A DNA stretch of 64,000 bases from Paenibacillus xylanexedens (GCF_007680605.1 NZ_VEIO01000001.1:248001-312000); one strand, 5' to 3'. Counted from the first letter of the stretch, positions 9,918 to 18,815 are shown. Made by a program: numbers and translations. The notes: a model not told the origin generated them from the sequence alone.

Positions 9918-11003
9918 ATGGCAGACGTGAAAAAAATCGCAGTAATCGCAGGTGACGGAATTGGTCCTGAAGTTGTGGCCGAGGCGGAAAAAGTTCTGAA
10001 ACGTACGGAGGAAGTATTCGGTTATCGTTTTGAAACAGAGCACGCACTGTTTGGTGGTATTGCCATTGACGAGAAGGGCACACCGCTTCCGGAAGAAACA
10101 TTGACTGTATGTAAAAATGCAGACGCAGTGTTGCTCGGAGCTGTAGGTGGACCGAAATGGGATAATAACAGTAAGGAGTTGCGTCCTGAAACAGGACTGC
10201 TGGGTATTCGTAAAGCGCTCGGACTGTTCTCCAACCTGCGTCCGGCCGTTGTGTTTGACTGTTTGAAAGACGCATCCACGCTGAAACCGGAAGTACTTGA
10301 AGGTACGGACCTGATGGTTGTTCGCGAATTGACGGGCGGAATTTATTTCGGTGAGAAGTTCAGACGCGAAAGTGCCCAAGGTGAAGAGGCAGTGGACACT
10401 TGTGCTTACAATGTTGCGGAAGTAGAGCGCATCGTTCGTCAAGCATTTGAGATCGCCCAAGGTCGCCGTAAAAAACTGGCATCTGTCGACAAAGCTAACG
10501 TGCTGGAAACATCCCGCCTCTGGCGTGAAGTGGTTAACCGTGTAGCTCCGGATTACCCGGATGTTGAACTGGAGCATGTGCTTGTAGACAACTGCGCGAT
10601 GCAGTTGCTGCGTCGTCCGGCAAGCTTTGACGTCATCGTAACAGAGAATATGTTCGGTGACATTCTGAGTGATGAAGCGGCTATGCTGACAGGCTCTATC
10701 GGTATGCTCGCTTCGGCATCGCTGGGTGAAGGAAGCTTTGGTCTATATGAACCGGTACACGGCTCTGCGCCGGACATTGCCGGTCAAGGCCTGGCTAACC
10801 CGATTGCTACCATCTTGTCGCTCGCGTTGATGTTCCGTACAACGTTTGGATATGCAGAAGGTGCAGATGCGATCGAAGAAGCGGTAGCGAACGTGCTGAA
10901 TGCGGGCCACCGCACAAGTGACATCGCTGTTGATAAGAGCAAAGCGATCAGCACGACCGAAATGGGCGATCTGATTGTTGCAGCTATTCAGAAAAAGGCT
11001 TAA
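9918..11003 (+). CDS. leuB: 3-Isopropylmalate dehydrogenase
   Basis: The enzyme oxidises and decarboxylates 3-isopropylmalate to 2-oxoisocaproate with NAD+. It has 361 residues, the normal length. The N-terminal [12 protein letters not shown] motif is at residues 9-20, the [11 protein letters not shown] region near 71, the catalytic [13 protein letters not shown] region near 134, and the NAD-binding [19 protein letters not shown] near 277-295. The start is ATG with GATGAGGGAG upstream. Unlike the usual leuABCD order it is separated from leuA by a reversed gene, so it must have its own promoter in 9667-9917; I see only a GGTCAAATGACC palindrome at 9801-9812 there. leuC and leuD are not in the window. 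Confidence 0.96.
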   Translation: MADVKKIAVIAGDGIGPEVVAEAEKVLKRTEEVFGYRFETEHALFGGIAIDEKGTPLPEETLTVCKNADAVLLGAVGGPKWDNNSKELRPETGLLGIRKALGLFSNLRPAVVFDCLKDASTLKPEVLEGTDLMVVRELTGGIYFGEKFRRESAQGEEAVDTCAYNVAEVERIVRQAFEIAQGRRKKLASVDKANVLETSRLWREVVNRVAPDYPDVELEHVLVDNCAMQLLRRPASFDVIVTENMFGDILSDEAAMLTGSIGMLASASLGEGSFGLYEPVHGSAPDIAGQGLANPIATILSLALMFRTTFGYAEGADAIEEAVANVLNAGHRTSDIAVDKSKAISTTEMGDLIVAAIQKKA

Positions 11004-11076
11004 GTTTCGTTTCAGCCTTGTTCACTTATCGAGACATTAACAGATCTCAGGATACAGTCCTGTAGTTCGTATAAGA

Positions 11077-11149
11077 AACAGCCCTTTGATGCCCTAGTAG
11101 ACCGTCTTCTGGTTTCTAATAGTGGAGAATGCAAAGGGCTGTTCCTTTC
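11077..11149 (+). terminator. Terminator after leuB
   Basis: AACAGCCCTTTG pairs with CAAAGGGCTGTT across a 43-base loop, followed by CCTTTCT. Confidence 0.75.
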
Positions 11150-11186
11150 TCATTTGCAACTTGAAATCGGCACGAAAATTTCTTAT

Positions 11187-11201
11187 TTATAATTATTATA
11201 A
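11187..11201. promoter_or_regulatory. PerR box upstream of the peroxiredoxin gene
   Basis: TTATAATTATTATAA matches the known PerR consensus TTATAATNATTATAA at every position. It lies 185 bases before the peroxiredoxin start and 20 bases upstream of a candidate promoter (TTGACT 11221, TAACAT 11244). The rest of the 368-base leuB-peroxiredoxin gap holds the leuB terminator and AT-rich DNA. Confidence 0.8.
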
Positions 11202-11220
11202 AAAAATAACGTTTATAATC

Positions 11221-11249
11221 TTGACTTTGAGAAGTACGGATGATAACAT
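11221..11249 (+). promoter_or_regulatory. Candidate promoter of the peroxiredoxin gene
   Basis: TTGACT (11221-11226), a 17-base spacer and TAACAT (11244-11249, four of six consensus bases) fit a sigma-A promoter. A second TATAAT at 11214 lacks a good -35 partner. Confidence 0.45.
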
Positions 11250-11371
11250 TTTATTTGTACTTGAGAACAAGTATCAACAAATTTAATGACAGGACAAGCG
11301 CCCTGCGTGCATCCTGATGATGAGCAATCCATATGGATGCTTACATAATCCCAAAGGAGGAATTTTTAGTT

Positions 11372-11911
11372 ATGGCAGAACGTTTGGTTGGTAGACCAGC
11401 ACCAGATTTCGCAATGGAAACAGTATCAGGAGACGGACAAGATTTTGGTTCCGTTAAACTGTCCGATTACCGTGGTAAATGGCTCGTATTCTTCTTTTAT
11501 CCTTTGGACTTCACATTTGTGTGCCCAACTGAAATTACAGCTTTGAGCGATGCTTCCGAGCAATTCAAAGCTTTGGATACAGAAATTCTTGGCGTGAGCG
11601 TAGACTCCGTACACAGCCACAAAGCATGGATCAACACACCTAAAGACAGCAATGGTCTTGGTCAGTTGAACTTCCCACTTGCTTCCGATATCACGAAGCA
11701 AGTAGCTAAAGATTACGGCGTTCTGATCGAAGAAGAAGGCGTAGCATTGCGCGGTCTGTTCATCATCGATCCAGAAGGCGAACTGAAATATCAAGTCGTT
11801 AACCACAACGATGTAGGACGCAGTGTTGAAGAAACACTTCGCGTACTGCAAGCACTTCAATCCGGTGGATTGTGTGCAATGAACTGGAAACCAGGCGATA
11901 GCAACCTGTAA
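11372..11911 (+). CDS. Typical 2-Cys peroxiredoxin (YkuU-type)
   Basis: The enzyme reduces hydrogen peroxide and organic peroxides using thiol partners. The ATG at 11372 follows AAAGGAGG and gives 179 residues, nearly the length of B. subtilis YkuU, which also starts MAER.VG. The peroxidatic Cys is in DFTFVCPTE (residue 51) and the resolving Cys in GGLCAMNWKPG (residue 168). Both are present, so it is a full typical 2-Cys enzyme; the GLFIIDPEG motif is also intact. It is monocistronic, with its own terminator at 11940-11974. The PerR box upstream suggests derepression by peroxide. Confidence 0.93.
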   Translation: MAERLVGRPAPDFAMETVSGDGQDFGSVKLSDYRGKWLVFFFYPLDFTFVCPTEITALSDASEQFKALDTEILGVSVDSVHSHKAWINTPKDSNGLGQLNFPLASDITKQVAKDYGVLIEEEGVALRGLFIIDPEGELKYQVVNHNDVGRSVEETLRVLQALQSGGLCAMNWKPGDSNL

Positions 11912-11939
11912 GCCGGGTTTACTTGAACGATTGATGTTC

Positions 11940-11974
11940 AAGCCCTCATCCCAAGCGGGATTGAGGGCTTTTTG
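11940..11974 (+). terminator. Terminator after the peroxiredoxin gene
   Basis: AGCCCTCA...TGAGGGCT with an inner CCC/GGG is followed by TTTTT. The remaining bases to 12267 hold no gene that I can see, only a GAAGAAGATCTTCTTT palindrome near 12050. Confidence 0.85.
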
Positions 11975-12267
11975 CAACCTTTTTCAAAGATATACCGTTA
12001 ACTTAATAAAGGTGTTTGAACAAGCTGTCAGACGTGTTAATAATGTAATAGAAGAAGATCTTCTTTTTATAAAAGAAAGAGGAATTGAAGGCTTGTAAGG
12101 CGAATAGGGTATGGAAACCCGGTAATTTAAGTCATTCCGGTAATCCGCATTTATAATTTGCATATGAATGTGATACACTGTTTGAACGATTCCCTTTCGG
12201 AGGTCTTTCAAGTGCACGGGTGTATATTGACTAAATTCCCGGCACCTAATAAGGAGGGTGAACAAAA

Positions 12268-12684
12268 ATGAGTTACTGTTGTGGGGCAAGTATGGTGGGA
12301 ACGAAGGGCACGCTGAAGCATTACCGCACCCAGGTTCATAATGTTCCCCTGCTGTTTTGTCCGGTGTGTCACCGGGTGGAGGTGCATTACAAGGTTGAGA
12401 ATGAATATGAAATTCTTGCTGAATATGCGCATGGCGATGGGGCTTCCGAGATTGATTTTCAAGACTATGTGACAGAAGACGAGGATGCCATCTTCGAAAA
12501 TTGCGTAAACCGTGAAAGTGAAGATGCGATGGTGATTGTTCAGCGTCAGATTGATATGTCACTTGATCTGCTACGGCTCGCCAAGGAAATGAAGGATGAG
12601 AAATGGGAGAGCGAATTGAAACGCCGCCTTGCCGTCATGAGTCAACGAAAACTTAAAATTCAGCATAACAAGACTGGGCTATAG
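12268..12684 (+). CDS. Small Cys-rich (putative zinc-binding) protein
   Basis: The product has 138 residues. The ATG follows AAGGAGGGTGAAC. The N-terminus has a Cys-Cys pair (MSYCCGAS) and a CPVC knuckle with a following His (LLFCPVCHRVEVHY, about residues 29-42), resembling YgiT-type zinc-ribbon proteins. An acidic middle and a C-terminal amphipathic helix (LDLLRLAKEMKDEKWESEL) follow. I do not recognise a specific function. YgiT-type zinc fingers often belong to antitoxins or regulators, but no toxin gene neighbours it and no helix-turn-helix is obvious. Confidence 0.75.
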   Translation: MSYCCGASMVGTKGTLKHYRTQVHNVPLLFCPVCHRVEVHYKVENEYEILAEYAHGDGASEIDFQDYVTEDEDAIFENCVNRESEDAMVIVQRQIDMSLDLLRLAKEMKDEKWESELKRRLAVMSQRKLKIQHNKTGL

Positions 12685-12736
12685 ATTGCATTGAGATGTG
12701 ACATGCTTAGACAAATATCCGATTTACGCAATATTG

Positions 12737-12779
12737 AACGAAGCTGATTTCCCAACAGGGCGATACGGCTTCGTTTTTT
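12737..12779 (+). terminator. Terminator after the zinc-binding protein gene
   Basis: AACGAAGC and GCTTCGTT pair across about 23 bases, followed by TTTT. Confidence 0.8.
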
Positions 12780-12824
12780 GTATTTTTTAGATAAACCTTT
12801 GTTGTTTTTGCAAAATAATTTCCA

Positions 12825-12871
12825 TTCGACACTTTCTCCGATTGACTCTGTTCCCTAAACTTGTCTATGAT
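12825..12871 (+). promoter_or_regulatory. Promoter of the histidine kinase gene with adjoining Spo0A-like box
   Basis: TTGACT (12842-12847) and TATGAT (12866-12871) are spaced by 18 bases. TTCGACA at 12825-12831 is the reverse complement of the Spo0A core TGTCGAA and ends 10 bases before the -35. It is a 7-base match, so chance is possible. The leader from here to 13147 is about 270 bases and has no gene. Confidence 0.5.
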
Positions 12872-13146
12872 AAAAGCAGACTTGCAAAAGAGGCGGAGCA
12901 AAATAAAGGGTTTTCGTTTGGGAATTGGAAAAGGTTAGAAAGGAACAAAACGTAAATGATTTTTCCGGATTCTTGAATGAGCCGGATTAGACCAGCTTAA
13001 GTTCCGGACATGCCATCCTATTTTCGGCTCAGCCCCCTGATGAAAGGGAACCGGTAATCATCAAAAAATCGGCCCTTCCTGTTTCTGTGATGATATGATG
13101 TCCGAACGGCAAAGTTTATCATTTACGTGAAAAGGAGGAACCTGAA

Positions 13147-14253
13147 GTGATTCGTGAATTTCAGGACATAGTGCCTCAACCAACGGATGTGATTCCTCAA
13201 GTACATCTGGATAACAATAAGTATGAAAATGTGCTAGAACACATGGATAGCGGTATTATGTTATTTGATAATCATGGGGTCTTGACGTTTATTAACGTTC
13301 AGATGGCTAAACTACTGGAGTTGCCTAGAGATCTGTTAAGCGGTTGCACGTTGATGCAGATGTTGCGTTTGCCCCAGATGACTCGATTTAAGAAAAAGAA
13401 AATTTTACGAATTTATCGGGAAACGATCTTTCATCGTAAGCGTTATCATGAACTGACGGATGAGTATGGAAGGCACTGGCTTGTGACCGTGACCTATGGT
13501 GATCAGATGGATGGCGATTTTCTTTTTAGTGTCAAGGATGTTTCGGATTACAAGCAGATCGAGCAGACGGCCTATCAAAACGATAAACTGGCTATGCTTG
13601 GCCGTATCTCCGCATCAATTGCTCATGAGATTCGTAACCCGTTAACAGCCATTCGCGGATTCATCCAGTTACTTCGGCCTCATCTGCTACAGCTGGGTAA
13701 AGACGAGTATGCCAGAATCATACTCACCGAGATCGACAGGGCAAATGACATTATCTATGAATTTCTGAACTCCTCGAAGCCTTCAGCTCCGCAGAAAACG
13801 GTCATGACCGTAGAATCTTTGCTTAAAGAGGTTGTTCTATTGACCGAGAGTGAAGGGTTGATGAAAGGATGCGAAATTCTGCTGGAGGTGGATGACACCC
13901 CGCTTAATGTATCCATTGATGTGAAACAGATCAAACAGGTCATTCTGAATATGGTCAAAAATGCAATGGACGCGATTGAAGAAGTCGGTGAAGAATATAC
14001 AGGCTTGATCCGAATCACAACAGCTACGGAAAATAATTTTGTGCAAATTACGATTGCGGATAATGGACGAGGTATGGATCATAACACGCTGGTACGATTA
14101 TTCGATCCTTTCTTTACTACAAAAGAAAGCGGCACGGGTCTGGGACTTTCCGTGAGTTACCGTATTATTAAAAATCATGGGGGTACCATCTCGGTGGATA
14201 GTAAAAAGGGCGAGGGCACCAGCTTTATGATCAAGCTTCCACTGGTGAATTGA
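13147..14253 (+). CDS. Soluble PAS-domain sensor histidine kinase (KinA/KinE-like)
   Basis: The product has 368 residues; the GTG start follows AAAAGGAGGAACC. A single PAS fold (about residues 28-130, starting NVLEHMDSGIMLFDNHG) precedes a HisKA dimerisation helix with the phosphoacceptor His160 in SIAHEIRNPLTAIRG. The ATPase domain has the N box NMVKNAMDAI (about 268), G1 DNGRGMD (about 305) and G2 GTGLGLSVSY (about 329). There is no membrane segment, so it senses inside the cell. The architecture and H-box resemble sporulation phosphorelay kinases of bacilli. No response regulator lies nearby, which fits phosphorelay kinases that act on a distant Spo0F. The sporulation role is an inference. 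Confidence 0.9.
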   Translation: MIREFQDIVPQPTDVIPQVHLDNNKYENVLEHMDSGIMLFDNHGVLTFINVQMAKLLELPRDLLSGCTLMQMLRLPQMTRFKKKKILRIYRETIFHRKRYHELTDEYGRHWLVTVTYGDQMDGDFLFSVKDVSDYKQIEQTAYQNDKLAMLGRISASIAHEIRNPLTAIRGFIQLLRPHLLQLGKDEYARIILTEIDRANDIIYEFLNSSKPSAPQKTVMTVESLLKEVVLLTESEGLMKGCEILLEVDDTPLNVSIDVKQIKQVILNMVKNAMDAIEEVGEEYTGLIRITTATENNFVQITIADNGRGMDHNTLVRLFDPFFTTKESGTGLGLSVSYRIIKNHGGTISVDSKKGEGTSFMIKLPLVN

Positions 14254-14267
14254 CACAAACGCTTACT

Positions 14268-14303
14268 GAAGGGATCGGTATTTTGCCGATTCCTTTGTTT
14301 TTT
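14268..14303 (+). terminator. Terminator after the histidine kinase gene
   Basis: AAGGGATCGG and CCGATTCCTT form the stem, followed by TGTTTTTT. Confidence 0.8.
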
Positions 14304-14373
14304 GTTGGCAGGATAAGGGTTATAGTTAGAAATGAATGCGAATACATAAGCATCGCGGAAGGAAGGGATTTCT

Positions 14374-15339
14374 TTGAATATTCAAGATATGGAGCAAATG
14401 AACGGACAATTCATTGAACATGTAGGCAAAGTGATCGTAGGTAAAGAGCATACGATGGAACTGATGTTGACAGCGATTATTGCATCAGGTCATGTACTTC
14501 TGGAAGATGTCCCTGGTACAGGGAAAACCATGCTAGCCAAATCGATGGCGTCTTCACTGGACTGCACATTTCAGCGGATACAGTTTACACCTGACTTGCT
14601 ACCATCCGATCTGACGGGTATCCATTTCTATAATCAAAAATCAGGGGATTTCGAATTCAGGCCCGGACCGCTGTTTGCGAATCTTGTACTGGCGGATGAG
14701 ATCAATCGAGCAACACCACGTACACAGTCCAGCTTGCTTGAATGTATGGAAGAACGCCAGATCAGTATTGATGGTTCAACAAGGCAGCTTGAGCGGCCGT
14801 TTATCGTTATCGCGACTCAGAATCCTATTGATAATCAAGGAACATTTCCGTTACCCGAAGCTCAGATGGACCGGTTTATGATGAAGATTCGTATGGGGTA
14901 CCCAACTGATGAAGAAAGCGTAGAGATCCTAAGAAGGACGGTGGCCAACCGCTCAGTAAATGATCTGTCTTCTATTATCTCGCGCGAGCAACTTCTGAGA
15001 GCACAGGAAACGTATAAAACGGTTAACGTAAACCAGGACCTCCTGCTATATATTGTACAGCTCACTGAAGCAACGAGAAAACATCCTGAACTGTCACTTG
15101 GGGTTAGTCCACGGGGGGCTCAGGCGCTTCTAAAAGCTAGTCAGGCATGGGCCGCGCTTCATGGCAGAGAATATGTTGTACCTGATGATATTAAATTACT
15201 GGCAGAGCCTGTGCTGGCTCACCGCCTGGTGTTTCGTAATCGAATCAGACAGCAAGAAGGACTTGCAGAACTTATCATTCAACAGATTCTGACCGAAACC
15301 GAGGTGCCAACCGAGACACTTACTACAGGCGGACGTTAA
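14374..15339 (+). CDS. MoxR-family AAA+ ATPase
   Basis: The product has 321 residues. The TTG start follows GGAAGGGA at good spacing. Walker A is DVPGTGKTM (about residues 45-53), Walker B LVLADEINRA (about 106), and sensor 1 VIATQNPIDNQGTFPLPEAQ (about 148-167), all typical of MoxR. The C-terminal lid has GVSPRGAQALLKASQAWA. MoxR ATPases act as chaperones with von Willebrand or DUF58 partners, and a DUF58 gene follows 4 bases later, so this is the first gene of a MoxR-DUF58-DUF4129 operon. The exact substrate is unknown. Confidence 0.92.
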   Translation: MNIQDMEQMNGQFIEHVGKVIVGKEHTMELMLTAIIASGHVLLEDVPGTGKTMLAKSMASSLDCTFQRIQFTPDLLPSDLTGIHFYNQKSGDFEFRPGPLFANLVLADEINRATPRTQSSLLECMEERQISIDGSTRQLERPFIVIATQNPIDNQGTFPLPEAQMDRFMMKIRMGYPTDEESVEILRRTVANRSVNDLSSIISREQLLRAQETYKTVNVNQDLLLYIVQLTEATRKHPELSLGVSPRGAQALLKASQAWAALHGREYVVPDDIKLLAEPVLAHRLVFRNRIRQQEGLAELIIQQILTETEVPTETLTTGGR

Positions 15340-15343
15340 GCTT

Positions 15344-16459
15344 ATGGCACTTCTATGGCTTGTCGTTGTTGGAAGTTTAGTGATTGTGTTGCACGGCATA
15401 TGGTTTGGACGGCCTGTGTTGCGAAATCTCAAGTACAGTAGACAGTTCAGCAAAACACGGTGTTACGCTGGTGATGAACTGGAGATGATTGAAACGATAT
15501 CCAATGAAAAACGAATTTCTGTACCTTGGCTTAGACTTGAAGCAATGATGCCTGCTTCATTTGTGTTTCGTTCAGGTTCAGGTATGGATATTAGCCAAGG
15601 TAATATTTATCAGAACCATAAGAGTGTTTTCACATTAAAACCGTATAATCGCATTACCCGCACTCATCCGTTTGTCTGCTCCAAGCGGGGTGTGTACACG
15701 ATGGATACAACTACCATGACCGGTGGAGACTTATTTGGAGTATGGCGTTCCTCCAAGCCGATTCCTGTGCAGATGACGATGATTGTATATCCTTCATTGG
15801 TAAACACTGAAGATATGCCAGCCATCTATCAGGTGTGGCAAGGAGAGGTGGAAGTTTCTCGCTGGATTGTGGAAGACCCGTTTCTAATCCTGGGGGTGCG
15901 GCCTTACGGGGCTGGTGATCCAATGAATCGTATCCACTGGAAAGCAAGTGCGCGGACAGGAGAACTTCAGGTGTACAAGCAAGGCTGGACGGCAGATCCC
16001 CAGTCATGGATTATTGTAAATATACAGGACTCTGCTGAGATGTGGAGTGTGGTTACTCGGCCTGAGCTGATTGAGCAGGCACTCCGCTACGCAGCCACTG
16101 CAGCGGTAGAGGCCATTGGAAGAGGATTGCCTGCTGGATTTGCACATAACGGCTACCGTGTAGGCGGGGGACGCGATGTACTTCGTATTGAACCGGATTA
16201 CGGCACACCTCATCTGGAGATGTTACTGGAAGCTATGGCTGAAACTGAGTTGAAGTGTTTGGTACCGATGGAGCAGTTTTTGCAAGATGAAGTACGATTG
16301 AATGAAGAAGGACAACAGATTCGCAGTTATTTGTTGATTACATCATATGTCTCGGCTGCCATGGAACATGAAATCGGACGTTTGCATGAGCAGGGGCATC
16401 GGGTAACGGTTTTGCCTGTAGAACAGTTGAAGCGTAATACAGGGGCGGTGGGCGTATGA
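15344..16459 (+). CDS. DUF58 domain protein
   Basis: The product has 371 residues. An N-terminal hydrophobic segment (LLWLVVVGSLVIVLHGIWFG, about 3-22) anchors it in the membrane. The DUF58 signature lies near residues 185-205 (GVRPYGAGDPMNRIHWKAS), followed by a vWA-like half. It lies 4 bases after moxR and overlaps the next gene by 4 bases (ATGA), so the three are made together. Equivalents are B. subtilis YeaD and the MoxR-associated DUF58 proteins. The function is not established; the family is thought to be a partner of the MoxR ATPase. Confidence 0.9.
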   Translation: MALLWLVVVGSLVIVLHGIWFGRPVLRNLKYSRQFSKTRCYAGDELEMIETISNEKRISVPWLRLEAMMPASFVFRSGSGMDISQGNIYQNHKSVFTLKPYNRITRTHPFVCSKRGVYTMDTTTMTGGDLFGVWRSSKPIPVQMTMIVYPSLVNTEDMPAIYQVWQGEVEVSRWIVEDPFLILGVRPYGAGDPMNRIHWKASARTGELQVYKQGWTADPQSWIIVNIQDSAEMWSVVTRPELIEQALRYAATAAVEAIGRGLPAGFAHNGYRVGGGRDVLRIEPDYGTPHLEMLLEAMAETELKCLVPMEQFLQDEVRLNEEGQQIRSYLLITSYVSAAMEHEIGRLHEQGHRVTVLPVEQLKRNTGAVGV

Positions 16460-17775
16460 GTGAAAATGATGCAATAAAGCGAACACATATCATATCCATG
16501 TGGGCTGTTCTTTCAATAGGGATATATTTGTTTCCAATCTTTACGATCACATCATTGTATACCCGTGCTTATTTTCCATATCTGTTGTTTTGCTTGTATG
16601 TTATGGCAGGCCTGTTCGGTCTATGGATTCAACATCGCTTTACGAGCATTGCAGAGAAAAACGCATTCGTTCGAGGTCTGACGGCATTTGTTATCTGTAT
16701 TTTGTTCGTATGGGTTTCTGGTATGTTACTGACGCTTTCACTCCCAGCAATCATTACGCTTGGGGCGGGTTTATTTATTGCATCATACTCAGGTTTGCAT
16801 TTTGATCCTGCTTTTCATTCGAGCAGACTGTGGCGCCTGCAACTCGTGGGTGTAATCAGTGCCATTGTATCCACGATCGCGGCAATGCAGATTGAACTCA
16901 TGCTACCGATGCAGATGTACACGGGCTACATCTATGCTGCTGGAGTCATCAGTTTTGGATGTTGGATTGTGGGACAATACAGGGCACAACTGGATCGTGC
17001 GGTACTTAATGATGGCAAGCGCAGATTGGTACTGCGGGAATTCACACGGGCAAACCACCTTCGAATCATATGGATGTTAATTATTATTGCAGGTATTGGT
17101 GCTTTTCCGAGTCTTGCTGCATGGCTTGCACCGTTGCGGGATCGTCTGCTTGCGTGGATCAGAGGTCTGTTCGGAGCTTCTTCACCTCAGGAACCGCCAC
17201 TTACTCCTGAGATGCCGAATGAGCCGATGAACCTGCCGGATGAGTTCAGAGAGCCAGCTTCAGATCCTTCTTTATTCTGGGAAATCCTCGGCTGGATCGT
17301 TTTTGGAGCAGCGGCGGCAGTGATTTTATGGCTTTTGGTCAAACTGGGCAGAACCATCATGGATAAACTGGCGGAGCGTTTCAAAGGATTGTTACAGCCT
17401 GTTCAAAAAAGACAAGAACCGAAAACAGATTATGTTGATATCAGCGAAACGCTGGAAGTGCCCACAAAGGTTCGTAAACGATGGTTCCGCAAAAAGGAAC
17501 CTGTTCCCACTCAGGCTGGAGAACGTATTCGATACTATTATCGGGTATGGGTAAGCAATGCGATGGATCGGGGAGCAAAGGTTGAGAAGTCTTATACGCC
17601 GCTGGAGACAGCGGAAAGCATTAAGGAGAGTAATCCTAAGAGTAAAGAGGGGACAGAGGAAGAGCTGGCAACGAGGCTTCCTGAAATCTATAATGCTGTG
17701 CGCTACGGTAAGAAAGATGAACATAACCCGGATATGATGGAGATGGACCGAATCTGGAAATCTTACCGTAAATAA
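16456..17775 (+). CDS. Membrane protein with C-terminal DUF4129, no transglutaminase core
   Basis: The product has 439 residues. Five or six membrane segments occupy about residues 12-220. A Pro-rich linker (PQEPPLTPEMPNEPMN) precedes a further membrane helix (ILGWIVFGAAAAVILWLLVKLG, about 276-297). The C-terminal DUF4129 region (ERIRYYYRVWVSNAM, then SYTPLETAESI) is intact. In the usual MoxR-DUF58 operon (for example yeaC-yeaD-yebA) the third protein is about 700 residues with an extracytoplasmic transglutaminase domain between membrane part and DUF4129. That Cys-His-Asp domain is missing here. The overlap with DUF58 suggests a complex. The reading frame looks intact, so this is a short form and not a pseudogene. 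Confidence 0.85.
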   Translation: MSENDAIKRTHIISMWAVLSIGIYLFPIFTITSLYTRAYFPYLLFCLYVMAGLFGLWIQHRFTSIAEKNAFVRGLTAFVICILFVWVSGMLLTLSLPAIITLGAGLFIASYSGLHFDPAFHSSRLWRLQLVGVISAIVSTIAAMQIELMLPMQMYTGYIYAAGVISFGCWIVGQYRAQLDRAVLNDGKRRLVLREFTRANHLRIIWMLIIIAGIGAFPSLAAWLAPLRDRLLAWIRGLFGASSPQEPPLTPEMPNEPMNLPDEFREPASDPSLFWEILGWIVFGAAAAVILWLLVKLGRTIMDKLAERFKGLLQPVQKRQEPKTDYVDISETLEVPTKVRKRWFRKKEPVPTQAGERIRYYYRVWVSNAMDRGAKVEKSYTPLETAESIKESNPKSKEGTEEELATRLPEIYNAVRYGKKDEHNPDMMEMDRIWKSYRK

Positions 17776-17858
17776 GCCCGGAATCCCTTTACTTTTCTTG
17801 TCACGTTCAAGTATCATGAGAGGAATACACAAGTTGGTCAGAAAAGGAGCAGACATTA

Positions 17859-18815
17859 ATGAAGACAAATCATAGTAAAATTGTAGATTGTACCATTCGT
17901 GATGGTGGATTGGTGAATAATTGGGACTTTAGCGTCGACTTTGTTCAAAAGCTGTATGCAGGGCTGAATGAAGCTGGCGTTGATTATATGGAAATTGGCT
18001 ACAAAAATTCGCCGAAGTTGCTCAAAGGCTCCGAAGATGCCGGACCTTGGCGCTTCCTGAATGATGATTTTCTTCGTAAAGTCATTCCGCAAAAAGGCAA
18101 CACCAAACTGTCTGCACTTGTGGACGTAGGACGTGTAGATGAGAACGATATTTTACCGCGCAGTGAGAGTATGCTGGATCTGATTCGTGTCGCTTGTTAC
18201 AGTAAAGATGTGGACAAGGCGCTTCAACTGGTGCAAACGTTCCATGATCGCGGTTATGAAACAACACTGAATATTATGGCACTCTCGAATGTGATGGAGA
18301 ATGAATTGCTGGAAGCTTTTGAAATGATCAAGGAGAGCTCCGTTGATGTCGTCTATATCGTAGACTCTTACGGTAGTCTGGATCATAACGATGTGAAATA
18401 TCTGGTGGAGAAATTCAAAACTCATCTTCCGAACAAACGTCTTGGCGTTCACACGCATAACAACATGCAACTTGCGTTCTCTAACACGCTTGTAGCCGCT
18501 GAACTTGGAGTTGAATTGCTGGATGCTTCTGTATACGGTATGGGGCGCGCGGCAGGAAACTGCCCAACAGAACTGCTGGTAGCGCATTTGAAAGGAACCA
18601 AGTATAATCTTCGTCCAGTACTTGAAGTGTTGGAACAGCTTATGGTTCCACTGAGAGAAAAAGAAGAGTGGGGTTATATCCTGCCTTACATGATTACAGG
18701 TACGCTGGACGAGCATCCACGGTCGGCTATGGCACTTCGTTCATCGGAGAACAAAGACAAAGTCGTAGACTTCTATGATAAGTTGACAACGCCTGAAGTA
18801 AACTTCGATAAATAA
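17859..18815 (+). CDS. DRE-TIM aldolase-fold protein of unknown substrate
   Basis: The product has 318 residues. The N-terminal VDCTIRDGGLVNNW motif (about residues 7-20) is the D-x-T-x-R-D-G signature of the HMG-CoA lyase/isopropylmalate synthase barrel. The metal site HTHNNMQLAFSNT (about 200) is also visible. Conserved YMEIGYKNSPK and YGMGRAAGNCPTELL segments match proteins annotated only as aldolase catalytic domain, related to 4-hydroxy-2-oxovalerate aldolase. The ATG follows AAAAGGAGCAGAC. It stands alone, 83 bases after the DUF4129 gene, with its own terminator. The real reaction is not known to me; a link to the MoxR operon is not supported. Confidence 0.82.
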   Translation: MKTNHSKIVDCTIRDGGLVNNWDFSVDFVQKLYAGLNEAGVDYMEIGYKNSPKLLKGSEDAGPWRFLNDDFLRKVIPQKGNTKLSALVDVGRVDENDILPRSESMLDLIRVACYSKDVDKALQLVQTFHDRGYETTLNIMALSNVMENELLEAFEMIKESSVDVVYIVDSYGSLDHNDVKYLVEKFKTHLPNKRLGVHTHNNMQLAFSNTLVAAELGVELLDASVYGMGRAAGNCPTELLVAHLKGTKYNLRPVLEVLEQLMVPLREKEEWGYILPYMITGTLDEHPRSAMALRSSENKDKVVDFYDKLTTPEVNFDK

